A model generated the notes under the pieces. That model did no database searches, was not told the origin of the DNA, and worked only from the letters and a program-made list of their open reading frames with translations. Below are positions 1 through 7,716 of a stretch of 64,000 nt of DNA, one piece after another. Positions within the stretch are counted from its first letter, which is position 1; the number at the start of each line of letters is the position of its first letter. The stretch comes from Halosegnis rubeus (GTDB lineage: Archaea; Halobacteriota; Halobacteria; Halobacteriales; Haloarculaceae), in the NCBI RefSeq assembly GCF_009184545.1, contig NZ_QJOW01000002.1, forward strand, positions 248,001-312,000, written 5' to 3'. The position numbers were made by a program, and so were the translations under genes.

Positions 1-1
1 C

Positions 2-865
2 TACATCTACGAGAACGGAGGCAAGGGCGTCACGGTCTACCGCGACGGCACCCGCTCGAAGCAGGTGCTCACCACGCGCGCGGAGAACACGGAGTTCTCC
101 GAGGACATGGACCCCGAGGAGGCCGCACCGGTGCTCGCAGAGCGCATCCAGGAGATCTTCGGCGGGCTAGACGAGTTCCTCAGCCACGAGGAAGTCACCG
201 CGGCACTGGAGACGGCCCCCGAGGAACTGTTCAGCTTCGACGAGCACGCCTACGCCGAAAAGCAGAGCCGGCCGGACCTGCTCCACGGCGTGACCCAGCG
301 CATCGACACCGGCTACGGGAAGCTCTACGTCACCATCAACGAGGACACCGAGCGCGAGCGACCGTTCGAGCTGTTCGCGACCATCGGCAACTCCGGTGGC
401 TTCACAGCGAGCTTCACCGAGGCGCTCGCGAAGACCATCTCCACCGCGCTCCGGTCGGGCGTCGCGCCCGAGGAGATTGCGAGCGAACTGCGCGGCATCC
501 GCTCGCCGAAGGTCGCGTGGGACAAGGGCGAGCAGGTGAACTCCATCCCGGACGCCATCGGCACCGCGCTCCAGCGCTACCTCGATGACGACATCGACAA
601 GCCGTACCCACAACAGCAGCGCCTCTCCGAGGCGGCCGACGCCACGGAGACCGACCCGAACCGCGAACCCGAGCCGACGCCAGAGACGGACGGCGGCGCG
701 AACGCGCTCGGCGAGCCGACGAGCGAGAGTCTGGCGAGCGACGACGCCACCGACTCGCTGCTTGCCGCCGGCGAGTCGCCGGAGTGTCCCGACTGTGGGG
801 CGATGTCGCTCGCGATGAACGAGGGCTGTAAGACGTGTCAGTCCTGCGGCTGGTCGGAGTGTTAG
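2..865 (+). CDS. nrdJ: Class II (B12-dependent) ribonucleotide reductase, C-terminal part
   Basis: The gene runs in from the left edge; 287 C-terminal residues are visible with no start in the window. The segment around residues 95-185 (ELFATIGNSGGFTASF, then SGVAPEEIASELRGIRSP) is the TSCPD domain found at the end of adenosylcobalamin-dependent ribonucleotide reductases. The last 25 residues form a zinc ribbon (CPDCG ... CKTCQSCG). A low-complexity acidic linker rich in E, P and T joins the two, as is usual in halophiles. The enzyme makes deoxyribonucleotides in the cytoplasm; the catalytic barrel lies outside the window. Its stop is 6 nt from the stop of the convergent next gene. Confidence 0.88.
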   Translation, partial: YIYENGGKGVTVYRDGTRSKQVLTTRAENTEFSEDMDPEEAAPVLAERIQEIFGGLDEFLSHEEVTAALETAPEELFSFDEHAYAEKQSRPDLLHGVTQRIDTGYGKLYVTINEDTERERPFELFATIGNSGGFTASFTEALAKTISTALRSGVAPEEIASELRGIRSPKVAWDKGEQVNSIPDAIGTALQRYLDDDIDKPYPQQQRLSEAADATETDPNREPEPTPETDGGANALGEPTSESLASDDATDSLLAAGESPECPDCGAMSLAMNEGCKTCQSCGWSEC

Positions 866-871
866 GCTGAG

Positions 872-2323
872 CTAGTTGCTTATCGTTTCCGAATCCCAGC
901 CCGTTGCGCCGCTGGGGTACGGTTCCGTTCGTTTTTGCGGTTGAAGCGTCCCGTCAGCCTCGCGAGCCCGAGCGACGACCTCGTGACTCCCCGACGGCTC
1001 GTACTCGAAGGCCCACTGTCGCCACACGTCCTCGCCCGGCAGCGGCTCTGAAAGGGTCGCCTCGTTCCACGTCTCGCCGCCGTCGACCGACACCTCGACC
1101 GCGGAGACGCCGCGCGTCCCGGCGTAGGCGTGGCCGGCGACGGTCCGCGTCCCGCTCTCGCGGCTCGTCGTCTCGATCTTCGCGACCGTGTGGACGGGAC
1201 CGGTGCCGTGCCAGCCGCGCTTTTCCCAGTAGCCTTCGGCCTCGCGGTCGAGGATTTCGATTTCCTCGAGCCACTTGACGTTGATCTCCCCCCAGTGACC
1301 CGGGACGAGCGCGCGCACGGGGAACCCGTGCCCGCGGGGAAGCGGCCGGCCGTTCATCCGGTAGGCCAACACCGCGGACTCGAGCACCTCAACGGGGAAC
1401 TCCTGGTAGTAGTCGTCGGCCGCTCGGAGCATGACGTGACTGGCCGCGTCGGTGACGCCGGCGCGGTCCAGAATCTCGCTGACCGGGACAACGGTCCAGA
1501 GCGCGGTATCCATCTTCTCGTCGTCCAGCCCGTCGCCGACACACCGGAGCGTGACGAACCGCTCTTCGTTGTCCATCTCGGTGACGGTCGCGAAACCGAG
1601 GTCGAGTTCCTCCTCCACTTCGCCGGTGACCGACAGCGACCACTCGCCGCGCGTGGTCTGTGGCGCGGCGATGCTGGCATCGACGCGGTAGAAGTCGGTG
1701 CTGACGAGCGGCTCCAACCCGGACACGTCGAGCGATTTCGCCTCGGCCTCGTCGAGTCGGTCGCGGACGGCGGGGTCACTGACAGCACGACTCGGGAGTG
1801 CCGGCCCCTGTAACACCCCGGACTCGATGCCGACCCAGACGGTCGCGAGCGCGGAGCCGACCGTGCCGAGGGTGCGCCGGCGCGCGGGCGAGACGCGTTC
1901 GCTCGGAACCCGCGCCGCAAGTGGAGGAACCGCCAGCGGGAGCAGTGAGGCGACCGCGGCCGCGAGTGCCGCACTCGAGCCACTCCCGAGGGCCGTGGCC
2001 ACGGCGAAGACGCCCCCACCGGCGAGTGGCACCGCGAGCGGTTCCGCGCCGAGTTGGCGACCGACGGCGAGTGCGCCGCCGGCGATTCCGGCAAACAGCG
2101 CGACGGCGAGGAAAAAGCCGGCGACGACGGCCAACTGCCGGCCGAGGTCGCCGAGAACGGTGATGGCAAACCGGATGACGGCGTCCGGCGAGTGGCGTGT
2201 GATCGCCGTGGCGACGGTCGCGGGGACGAACCCCGGCGTGAACCCTCCGACTGCGTAACTCCCGGCCACCCCGGCGACCCCCGCGGCGACCGCCTGCACT
2301 CCCCGTTCGCGGCGGCGTGACAT
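872..2323 (-). CDS. Membrane-anchored molybdopterin oxidoreductase, sulfite oxidase-like
   Basis: 483 residues starting at MSRRRERG; a longer frame exists upstream but runs over the divergent small gene. The first ~170 residues hold about four hydrophobic helices rich in A, V and G. The rest matches the Moco-binding domain of the sulfite oxidase/YedY family: the candidate Moco-ligating cysteine sits in LRCVGDG, followed by RPLPRGHGFPVRALVPGHWG and the tryptophan-rich motif KWLEEIEI. An immunoglobulin-like Mo-co dimerisation domain (VSVDGGETWNEA, WRQWAFEYEPSG) closes the protein. It is probably an extracytoplasmic-facing oxidoreductase; the substrate cannot be told. The membrane domain replaces the usual Tat-exported soluble form. 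Confidence 0.85.
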   Translation of the reverse strand: MSRRRERGVQAVAAGVAGVAGSYAVGGFTPGFVPATVATAITRHSPDAVIRFAITVLGDLGRQLAVVAGFFLAVALFAGIAGGALAVGRQLGAEPLAVPLAGGGVFAVATALGSGSSAALAAAVASLLPLAVPPLAARVPSERVSPARRRTLGTVGSALATVWVGIESGVLQGPALPSRAVSDPAVRDRLDEAEAKSLDVSGLEPLVSTDFYRVDASIAAPQTTRGEWSLSVTGEVEEELDLGFATVTEMDNEERFVTLRCVGDGLDDEKMDTALWTVVPVSEILDRAGVTDAASHVMLRAADDYYQEFPVEVLESAVLAYRMNGRPLPRGHGFPVRALVPGHWGEINVKWLEEIEILDREAEGYWEKRGWHGTGPVHTVAKIETTSRESGTRTVAGHAYAGTRGVSAVEVSVDGGETWNEATLSEPLPGEDVWRQWAFEYEPSGSHEVVARAREADGTLQPQKRTEPYPSGATGWDSETISN

Positions 2324-2402
2324 ACGCACACGAGGGACGCGACGGGCAAAGTCGTTGTCCACGGACGCGAGGATTGATACTCGCGGCGGCGTGAACGAAG
2401 GT

Positions 2403-2519
2403 ATGCCAGAGCCACCGGCGTGTCCCCGCTGTGAGGCCGCGCTGTTCAAGCGTCACTGCAAGTACGTCTGTCCACAACACGGCGTCGTCACCGACTGTTC
2501 GGACCCGTTTACCCTCTGA
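2403..2519 (+). CDS. 38-residue zinc-ribbon micro-protein
   Basis: MPEPPACPRCEAALFKRHCK followed by YVCPQHGVVTDCSDPFTL. The CPRC pair and the later YVCPQHG and TDC give four to five possible zinc ligands, so this is a single zinc-ribbon fold and little else. It is too short for most gene callers. Third-position GC is high and it starts 80 nt from the divergent Moco gene. Its 3' end overlaps the convergent TVP38-family gene by 11 nt. Haloarchaea carry many zinc-finger micro-proteins with regulatory roles; I infer the same class here. The exact partner is unknown. Confidence 0.8.
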   Translation: MPEPPACPRCEAALFKRHCKYVCPQHGVVTDCSDPFTL

Positions 2520-3144
2520 GCGCGCGGTAGGCCGGCCCGGCGAGCAGTAACACGGCCAGCGCCACCGCCCCGACGACCAGCGCCGGGCCACCAGCCATCC
2601 CGTCCGTCGTCACTCGCTCTGCACTCGCACCGACGAGTACCGCCGCCGTCACCCACGGGAGTTCGCCGAGTGCCGTCCCGACCGCGTACACCGGCAGCGA
2701 GACGCCCGATAGCCCGGCGGTGTACGAGACCGCGTCTGCTGGCAGCGGTGCGAGTCGCGCGGCGACGATACCTCGAAGGCCGCCGGCAGCGGTGAAGTAG
2801 CGGTCGCCGTGGTCGGCAAGCGTGGCGAGGGGGCCGCGCTGGTCGAACCGGCCGGCCAGCAGATACGGCGGCAGACAGGTCACGACCGCGCCAGCGAGCG
2901 CGAGCGGCACCGCACGCGGGCCGAGCGTGAAGCCGACGACGACCGACAGCGCACTGATTGGCCACGCCGCGAGAAATCGGAGCAGATACGCCACGGAAAC
3001 CACGCCGACGAACAGAAGCGGCCGGTCCGCGAGCGCCGTCAGTGCCCGCGCGACGCCGGCCGGCGAGAGTACCACCGCGGCGACTCCAGCCACGAGCGCG
3101 AGCGTCGCGACGCCGGCGGCCTGTCTCCGGGCGACGGGATGCAC
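2509..3144 (-). CDS. TVP38/TMEM64 (SNARE-associated/DedA-like) membrane protein
   Basis: 211 residues with about five or six hydrophobic helices. The central motif VVVGFTLGPRAVPLALAGAV and the following LAGRFDQRGPLATLADHGDR ... IVAARLAPLPADAVSYTAGL match the VTT domain of the TVP38/TMEM64 family, including the F/G-rich re-entrant element. Members are integral membrane proteins, and some act as lipid scramblases or undecaprenyl-phosphate flippases; the haloarchaeal role is not known. It is a single gene, convergent with the zinc micro-protein. Confidence 0.82.
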   Translation of the reverse strand: MHPVARRQAAGVATLALVAGVAAVVLSPAGVARALTALADRPLLFVGVVSVAYLLRFLAAWPISALSVVVGFTLGPRAVPLALAGAVVTCLPPYLLAGRFDQRGPLATLADHGDRYFTAAGGLRGIVAARLAPLPADAVSYTAGLSGVSLPVYAVGTALGELPWVTAAVLVGASAERVTTDGMAGGPALVVGAVALAVLLLAGPAYRALRG

Positions 3145-3201
3145 GCTTCAGGCTTCGCCCGCTGTGGCAAACGCTTTGTCATCCGGTCGCTTGACCCCGA
3201 T

Positions 3202-3573
3202 GTGAGCGGCGATTCGGACGGCGAGGACCCCGTCGAACTCGGGCTACAGCTGCTCGAACGGCTCGAACACGCCGAGTTGACGCTGGCAGAGACGATGGAC
3301 CGCATCGAGACGGTCACCACCGACCCGGCGCTCGTCCGCAAAATCCTCGATACGGCGGACCGACGCGGCATCATCGAGCGCGAGGACGGTGTCGTCCGGC
3401 CGAATCGGTCGTCGTTTCTCTCCTTTGAGGCGGAAGTCATTACGAAGGAAGGTGAGTTCACGTGTCGGCGGTGTGGTGTCTCGATTTCGACTGGGTATTT
3501 CATGAACCTCGAGGCCGGCGAACACGGGCCGTTCGGCTCCTCGTGCATTCGGAAAGTGACGGGCAGAGAGTAG
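3202..3573 (+). CDS. Conserved haloarchaeal winged-helix/zinc-site protein
   Basis: 123 residues from a GTG start (VSGDSDGEDPVELG); an in-frame extension upstream overlaps the divergent membrane-protein gene and is unlikely. The N-terminal ~80 residues (LLERLEHAELTLAETMDRIETV ... LVRKILDTADRRGIIERE) look like a small winged helix. The C-terminus holds FTCRRCGVSISTGYF and GPFGSSCIRKV, giving three cysteines in a treble-clef-like arrangement. It resembles an uncharacterised haloarchaeal domain family (possibly DUF5830; not certain). It is probably a cytoplasmic DNA- or RNA-associated protein. Confidence 0.7.
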   Translation: MSGDSDGEDPVELGLQLLERLEHAELTLAETMDRIETVTTDPALVRKILDTADRRGIIEREDGVVRPNRSSFLSFEAEVITKEGEFTCRRCGVSISTGYFMNLEAGEHGPFGSSCIRKVTGRE

Positions 3574-3591
3574 GGGTGTGTCGCGTGCGTT

Positions 3592-4464
3592 TCAGCGGCC
3601 GCGACGCAGCTCCTCGACCAAGGTCTCTATCGTCTCCTGCTGTTGTTCGAGCAGTTCGGTCTGTCGCTCGACGGTCTCCTCGAGCGAGGCGAGCCGTTCG
3701 GTCAGGGCGTTCGCCTTCGACACGTCGAGCGACTCGGTGTCGCCGCTGGCGACGCGGTCGATGGTCGCTTCCGTGTCGGAGACGAGCGTGTCGAGGTTCT
3801 GGTCCTCGAAGGTCTCCGGCTCGGATTCGGGTTCCGGTTCGCCGGCCGAGAGGTCGGCGACGCTGTCGACTCCGTGGAAGGCGAGCAGCGCGCTCTCGAC
3901 GGTGTGAGCGACGGCGTCGGCCTCCTCGGAGGGGACCTTCACGCGCTGCGGGCGGCCGTCGGCGGTGAGCACGAGCTGGCTCGCGACGTTGCCCGCCTCG
4001 GTCTCGAGGTCGGTCACGGTGTCGAACCCGTACGACTCGAAGTCGCTGTCCCACACCGCGCTGCCGACGTGTTTGAGCAGACGGGCGTCCGTGACGACCA
4101 ACGTGAGCTCGGAAAACCGGTAGGTCGCCCGGACGGACTCACCCGAGTCGACGACGCCGACCGTCGCAAGCACGCCTTCGAGCAGCGGCGCGAGCACCGC
4201 GTCGGTGCGGTCGCTCGGCACGGCGAACTTGCCGGCGGTGTCGACGTACGTCAGCTCGAAGGTGCTCTTGCGGCCGGTCGTCACGTCTAGCCGTTCCACG
4301 TCGTGTGGATACGCGGAGACGGACTCATCCGAGAGGAGGCCTTCGGCGCGGTAGACGAGCGTCTGGCCGGCGGTGACGAAGACGGCGTCGTCGCCGCCCA
4401 GATCGACGCGCGTGCGGACCGAGTCGCCGTCGAGTCGGTCGGTGACGAGCGAGGGAACGTCCAT
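3592..4464 (-). CDS. PH-like domain protein with C-terminal coiled coil
   Basis: 290 residues from MDVPSLVTDRLDG; the longer frame would read through the tRNA gene. Two similar beta-rich segments (residues ~20-95 and ~110-200) carry motifs such as FVTAGQTLVYRAEGLLSDE and LVVTDARLLKHVG, typical of bacterial PH-like domains seen in a haloarchaeal family (DUF7115-like). Residues ~215-285 are acidic and end in a heptad-rich coiled coil (SLEETVERQTELLEQQQETI). No catalytic residues are visible. I infer a structural or binding role. Confidence 0.65.
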   Translation of the reverse strand: MDVPSLVTDRLDGDSVRTRVDLGGDDAVFVTAGQTLVYRAEGLLSDESVSAYPHDVERLDVTTGRKSTFELTYVDTAGKFAVPSDRTDAVLAPLLEGVLATVGVVDSGESVRATYRFSELTLVVTDARLLKHVGSAVWDSDFESYGFDTVTDLETEAGNVASQLVLTADGRPQRVKVPSEEADAVAHTVESALLAFHGVDSVADLSAGEPEPESEPETFEDQNLDTLVSDTEATIDRVASGDTESLDVSKANALTERLASLEETVERQTELLEQQQETIETLVEELRRGR

Positions 4465-4553
4465 GCCCGTGTGTTTCCGGCACGCGGCATAAATCCGCAG
4501 GGGAACAGACGGGATAGACAGCTTCAAGTCTCTCAGTTGGCTACGCGATGATA

Positions 4554-4682
4554 GGCCGGGTGGCTTAGCTGGACATAGCGCCGCACTCATAGGGTTACGA
4601 GTCGGCTTCCCGCCTCCCCGTCGGACGCCTATCCGACACCTGGGACATGCGGAGATCGTGGGTTCGGAGCCCACCCCGGCCA
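4554..4682 (+). tRNA. Elongator tRNA-Met (CAT) with an intron
   Basis: The acceptor stem GGCCGGG (4554-4560) pairs with CCCGGCC (4675-4681), with A73 at 4682. T8 and the D-arm GGCTTAGCTGG follow. The anticodon stem CCGCA (4581-4585) pairs with TGCGG (4648-4652), anticodon CAT is at 4588-4590, and the T-arm is GTGGG-TTCGGAG-CCCAC. A 55-nt insertion at about 4592-4646 lies one base after the anticodon, the canonical archaeal position cut by the splicing endonuclease. An intron in elongator tRNA-Met is known in haloarchaea. The CCA end is not encoded beyond the discriminator. Confidence 0.93.
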
Positions 4683-4695
4683 TTCTCTGTTCCGC

Positions 4696-5838
4696 TCACC
4701 CGCGCAGTGCCTCGACCGGCCGGTCGTTCGCTGCCCGCCACGCCGGGTAAACGCCCGCGACGAGGCTGATACCGATACCGAACAGCGCCGCGGCCCCGAG
4801 ATACAACAGCGACTCGCCGGCGAAGGCGAGCGGGCTCCCGAGAAACAGCGCGTTCGCGACCATCGTCACGAGCAGTGCGAGCGCCAGCCCGATCGTTGTC
4901 CCGATAGCTCCCAACAGCGCCGCCTCGACCACGAGCACGCGGACGATATCCCCGCGACCGTAGCCGACCGCCCGGAGCACGCCGATTTCCTGTCGCCGGC
5001 GGATGACCGCCATCAACATTGTCGAGGCGATGGAGACGCCGGCGACGAGCAGCGAGATGGCTGCCAACCCCGCGAGGAAGAAATTGATACCATTGACAAT
5101 CGAGCGCAACAGCCGGACCAGCGACGTGAGTTCGAACACCAGCAGGGTGTCCTTCCGACTGTTGAACTCCTCGCGGAGCGTGGCCGCGACCACCTCCGCG
5201 CGGTCGACCGACTGGGTCGTCACGCGAAGCTGGTCGTAGCGTCGCTCGCCGGTGAGTTCGAGCGGCAGCAGAATGCTCTGTCCGCCGAAGCCGCCACCGG
5301 AGACGAGCGCCTCGACCCGGTGGACGCCCACCTCGCCACCGCGCGTCAGGTGAATCCGGTCGCCGGGGTCGATGCTGTACTCCTCGGCGATGGTCGTCGA
5401 GACGACTGCGCCCCGCCGCCAGTCGGGTGGTATCGCTCCCGCCTCTACGGTGTAGATGAGCCTCGGGGCGGAGAGATACGTTATCGACACCGGCTCCGTT
5501 CCGTCGCGGGTGCGTAGCTCACCGCCGCCCGACCGGGTGGCGACGACGCCCGCGGGCGCGACCGTCTCCTCGATGTGCTGGAGGTCGGTCTGGTCGAAGG
5601 TGCGCTCCTGTCTGTCGACGCCCGGGAGGACGAACACGTTGGTCGCGCCCTGGTCGTCGAGCGTCGCGAGCTGGCTCTGTTTGAACGCCGCGCCGCCGGC
5701 CCCGATTGCGCCGATAGCGACGACGCCGATGACGATAGCCGCGATGGCGAGCCCGGACCGCACCTTCGCGCGGGTGACGTTCCTGCGGGCGATGAGCAGC
5801 GACGGCACTCGACCGAGCAGGCGGTTGACGAGACTCAT
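4696..5838 (-). CDS. ABC transporter permease, FtsX/MacB-like
   Basis: 380 residues from MSLVNRLLGRVPSL. Its ATG overlaps the TGA of the upstream permease (ATGA), so the two are probably translationally coupled. There is one N-terminal helix (AIAAIVIGVVAIGAIGAGG), then a ~190-residue extracytoplasmic domain, then three C-terminal helices with the FtsX signature RRRQEIGVLRAVGYGRGDIV and VYPAWRAANDRPVEALRG at the end. It is the last gene of a four-gene operon with a second permease, an ATPase and an exported protein. By family it would work as a mechanotransmission or efflux machine rather than an importer; the substrate is unknown. Confidence 0.87.
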   Translation of the reverse strand: MSLVNRLLGRVPSLLIARRNVTRAKVRSGLAIAAIVIGVVAIGAIGAGGAAFKQSQLATLDDQGATNVFVLPGVDRQERTFDQTDLQHIEETVAPAGVVATRSGGGELRTRDGTEPVSITYLSAPRLIYTVEAGAIPPDWRRGAVVSTTIAEEYSIDPGDRIHLTRGGEVGVHRVEALVSGGGFGGQSILLPLELTGERRYDQLRVTTQSVDRAEVVAATLREEFNSRKDTLLVFELTSLVRLLRSIVNGINFFLAGLAAISLLVAGVSIASTMLMAVIRRRQEIGVLRAVGYGRGDIVRVLVVEAALLGAIGTTIGLALALLVTMVANALFLGSPLAFAGESLLYLGAAALFGIGISLVAGVYPAWRAANDRPVEALRG

Positions 5839-7010
5839 GCTTGAAACGCCTCCACGGGTCGTTTGTTCGCCGTCCGCCACGCGGGGTAGATACCAGCGAC
5901 GAGCGCCGTCAGGATGCCGAACACGGCACCGACGGCGACGTAGGTTAGCCCCGTCGCCGTGAACGCCAGCGGGTCCCCCACGAGCAGGGCGTTGACCACT
6001 AGGCCGATGGCGAGCGCCAGCGGGATGCCGACGGCCGCGCCCACAACGCCGAGGGCCGCAGACTCGGCGACGAGTAGACGCACGACGGCAAGCTTCGGGT
6101 AGCCGACCGCCCGCATCACGCCGAGTTCGCCCTCGCGTTCGAGCGCGCTCATCAGCTGCGTGTTCGCGATGGTGACAGCCGCCACGAGCAGCGACAGCGC
6201 GCCGACGCCCGCGAGGAACTGATTGATCGTGCCGAACAGCTGTTCGAACTGCGCGCGCTGGTTTTGGACGGGTGAGACCGACACCTCCTGTCGCCGGACG
6301 TTGAGCGCCGCCTCGATGTTTTCGGCGACGGCGTCGATGTCGCCGGCGGTCGTGGGAACGCGCACGACGGCCGAATCGTACCGCGGCTCGCCGAACTGCG
6401 CCAGCGGGACGAAGACGGTCTGGTCGGCGCTGAGCGGGTCGGCAAAGCCCTGCGCTTCCAGTATCGCGTCGACGGTGAACGCGCGCGTGAACGCGCCGGG
6501 AACCGAGACGGTGATGCGGTCGCCCACCGCGATGTCGTTCGTGTCGGCGATGCGTGCGCCGACGACGACGCTGCGCCGCCAGTTCGCTGGTATCTCGCCG
6601 GTCTGTGCGTCGTAGAATGCGCGCGGGTCCTCGATACCGTTCACTTGCGCGGTAACCGCAATGTCGCCGCTGGCCGTCTGGACGGTCGAGCCGCCGGGCG
6701 AGACCACCGGGAGCACCGTCGCGCTCCCGGCGGCCTGCCGCATCCGGTCGATGTCGCCGTCGCCGAAGCCGCGCTCACTCGCCGGTTCACCCTCGTAGTC
6801 GATGGGGTCTGCCGTCGCCGTGCCGCCGAACCCCTCGAACGCCGAGAGCTGGTCCTGCTTGAACGCCTCGCCGCCGAGCCCGATGCCGCCGATGGCGACC
6901 ACGCCGATGACGACCGCGAGCACGGCGAGTATCGTCAGGTCGCGCGACCGGGCGAGGTTTCGACGCGCGAGGAGGAGCACGGGAAACCGGGCGGCGAGTC
7001 GGTCGAACAT
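5835..7010 (-). CDS. ABC transporter permease, FtsX/MacB-like (paralogue)
   Basis: 391 residues, starting 1 nt after the stop of the ATPase gene. The architecture is the same as its downstream neighbour: an N-terminal helix (LAVVIGVVAIGGIGLGGEAF), a large periplasm-like domain and three C-terminal helices with ALEREGELGVMRAVGYPKLA and IYPAWRTANKRPVEAFQA. The two permeases share many motifs and look like an old tandem duplication forming a heterodimer. The start is fixed by spacing to the upstream stop. Confidence 0.87.
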   Translation of the reverse strand: MFDRLAARFPVLLLARRNLARSRDLTILAVLAVVIGVVAIGGIGLGGEAFKQDQLSAFEGFGGTATADPIDYEGEPASERGFGDGDIDRMRQAAGSATVLPVVSPGGSTVQTASGDIAVTAQVNGIEDPRAFYDAQTGEIPANWRRSVVVGARIADTNDIAVGDRITVSVPGAFTRAFTVDAILEAQGFADPLSADQTVFVPLAQFGEPRYDSAVVRVPTTAGDIDAVAENIEAALNVRRQEVSVSPVQNQRAQFEQLFGTINQFLAGVGALSLLVAAVTIANTQLMSALEREGELGVMRAVGYPKLAVVRLLVAESAALGVVGAAVGIPLALAIGLVVNALLVGDPLAFTATGLTYVAVGAVFGILTALVAGIYPAWRTANKRPVEAFQA

Positions 7011-7011
7011 C

Positions 7012-7716
7012 TCAACTCTCCTCGCGCAGCGTCCCGTCGATGAGCCTGACGACCCGGTCTGCGGCGTCGGCGACGTAGTCGTCGTGGGTCACCGTCACGA
7101 CCGCCACGTCCTCCATCTCGCGCAGCTCGTCGAACAGGTCGAGAATCTGGTCGCCGGTCTTGCGATCGAGGTTGCCCGTCGGCTCGTCAGCGAGGACGAG
7201 GGCCGGGTCGTTGATGAGCGAGCGGGCGACGGCGACGCGCTGTTTCTGGCCGCCCGATAGCTCGTCGGGGTAGTGGTCGAGTCGGTCGCCGAGCCCGACG
7301 CGTTCGAGCAGTTCGGTCGCGCGCTCGCGGGTGCGCTTCGGCGTCCGGTCGAGCAGCCGCGGCATCTCGACGTTTTCCCGCGCCGTCAGCGTCGGAATCA
7401 GGAAGAAGCTCTGGAAGACGAAGCCGATGACCTCCTTGCGCTTTTGGGTGCGTTCGGCCTCGGAGAACTCGGCGGTCTCCTCGCCGTACAGCGTGACGGA
7501 GCCGCTGGTCGGCACGTCGAGTAAGCCGAGCAGGTTCAACAGCGTCGATTTGCCGGAGCCGGAGGGACCGACGACCGCGACGGACTCGCCCGATGCGATG
7601 CCGAAATCAATCCCCTTCAGCGCCCGCACCACCTGGTCGCCGGTGCGATACTCCTTCACCACGTCGTGGCCCTCGATGACGGCGTCCTCGGGGACGTAGC
7701 CGACCGGGTGGGCCAT
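7012..7716 (-). CDS. ABC transporter ATPase, MacB/LolD-type
   Basis: 234 residues. The Walker A GPSGSGKST is near residue 51, the Q-loop is FVFQSFFLIP, the signature is LSGGQKQRVAVARSLI, the Walker B is ALVLADEPTGNLD and the switch histidine is in VVTVTHDDYVA. GNLD after Walker B is typical of the MacB/LolD/FtsE group that pairs with FtsX-like permeases. Its ATG overlaps the TGA of the upstream exported-protein gene by one base. It is cytoplasmic and drives the two permeases that follow. Confidence 0.93.
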   Translation of the reverse strand: MAHPVGYVPEDAVIEGHDVVKEYRTGDQVVRALKGIDFGIASGESVAVVGPSGSGKSTLLNLLGLLDVPTSGSVTLYGEETAEFSEAERTQKRKEVIGFVFQSFFLIPTLTARENVEMPRLLDRTPKRTRERATELLERVGLGDRLDHYPDELSGGQKQRVAVARSLINDPALVLADEPTGNLDRKTGDQILDLFDELREMEDVAVVTVTHDDYVADAADRVVRLIDGTLREES

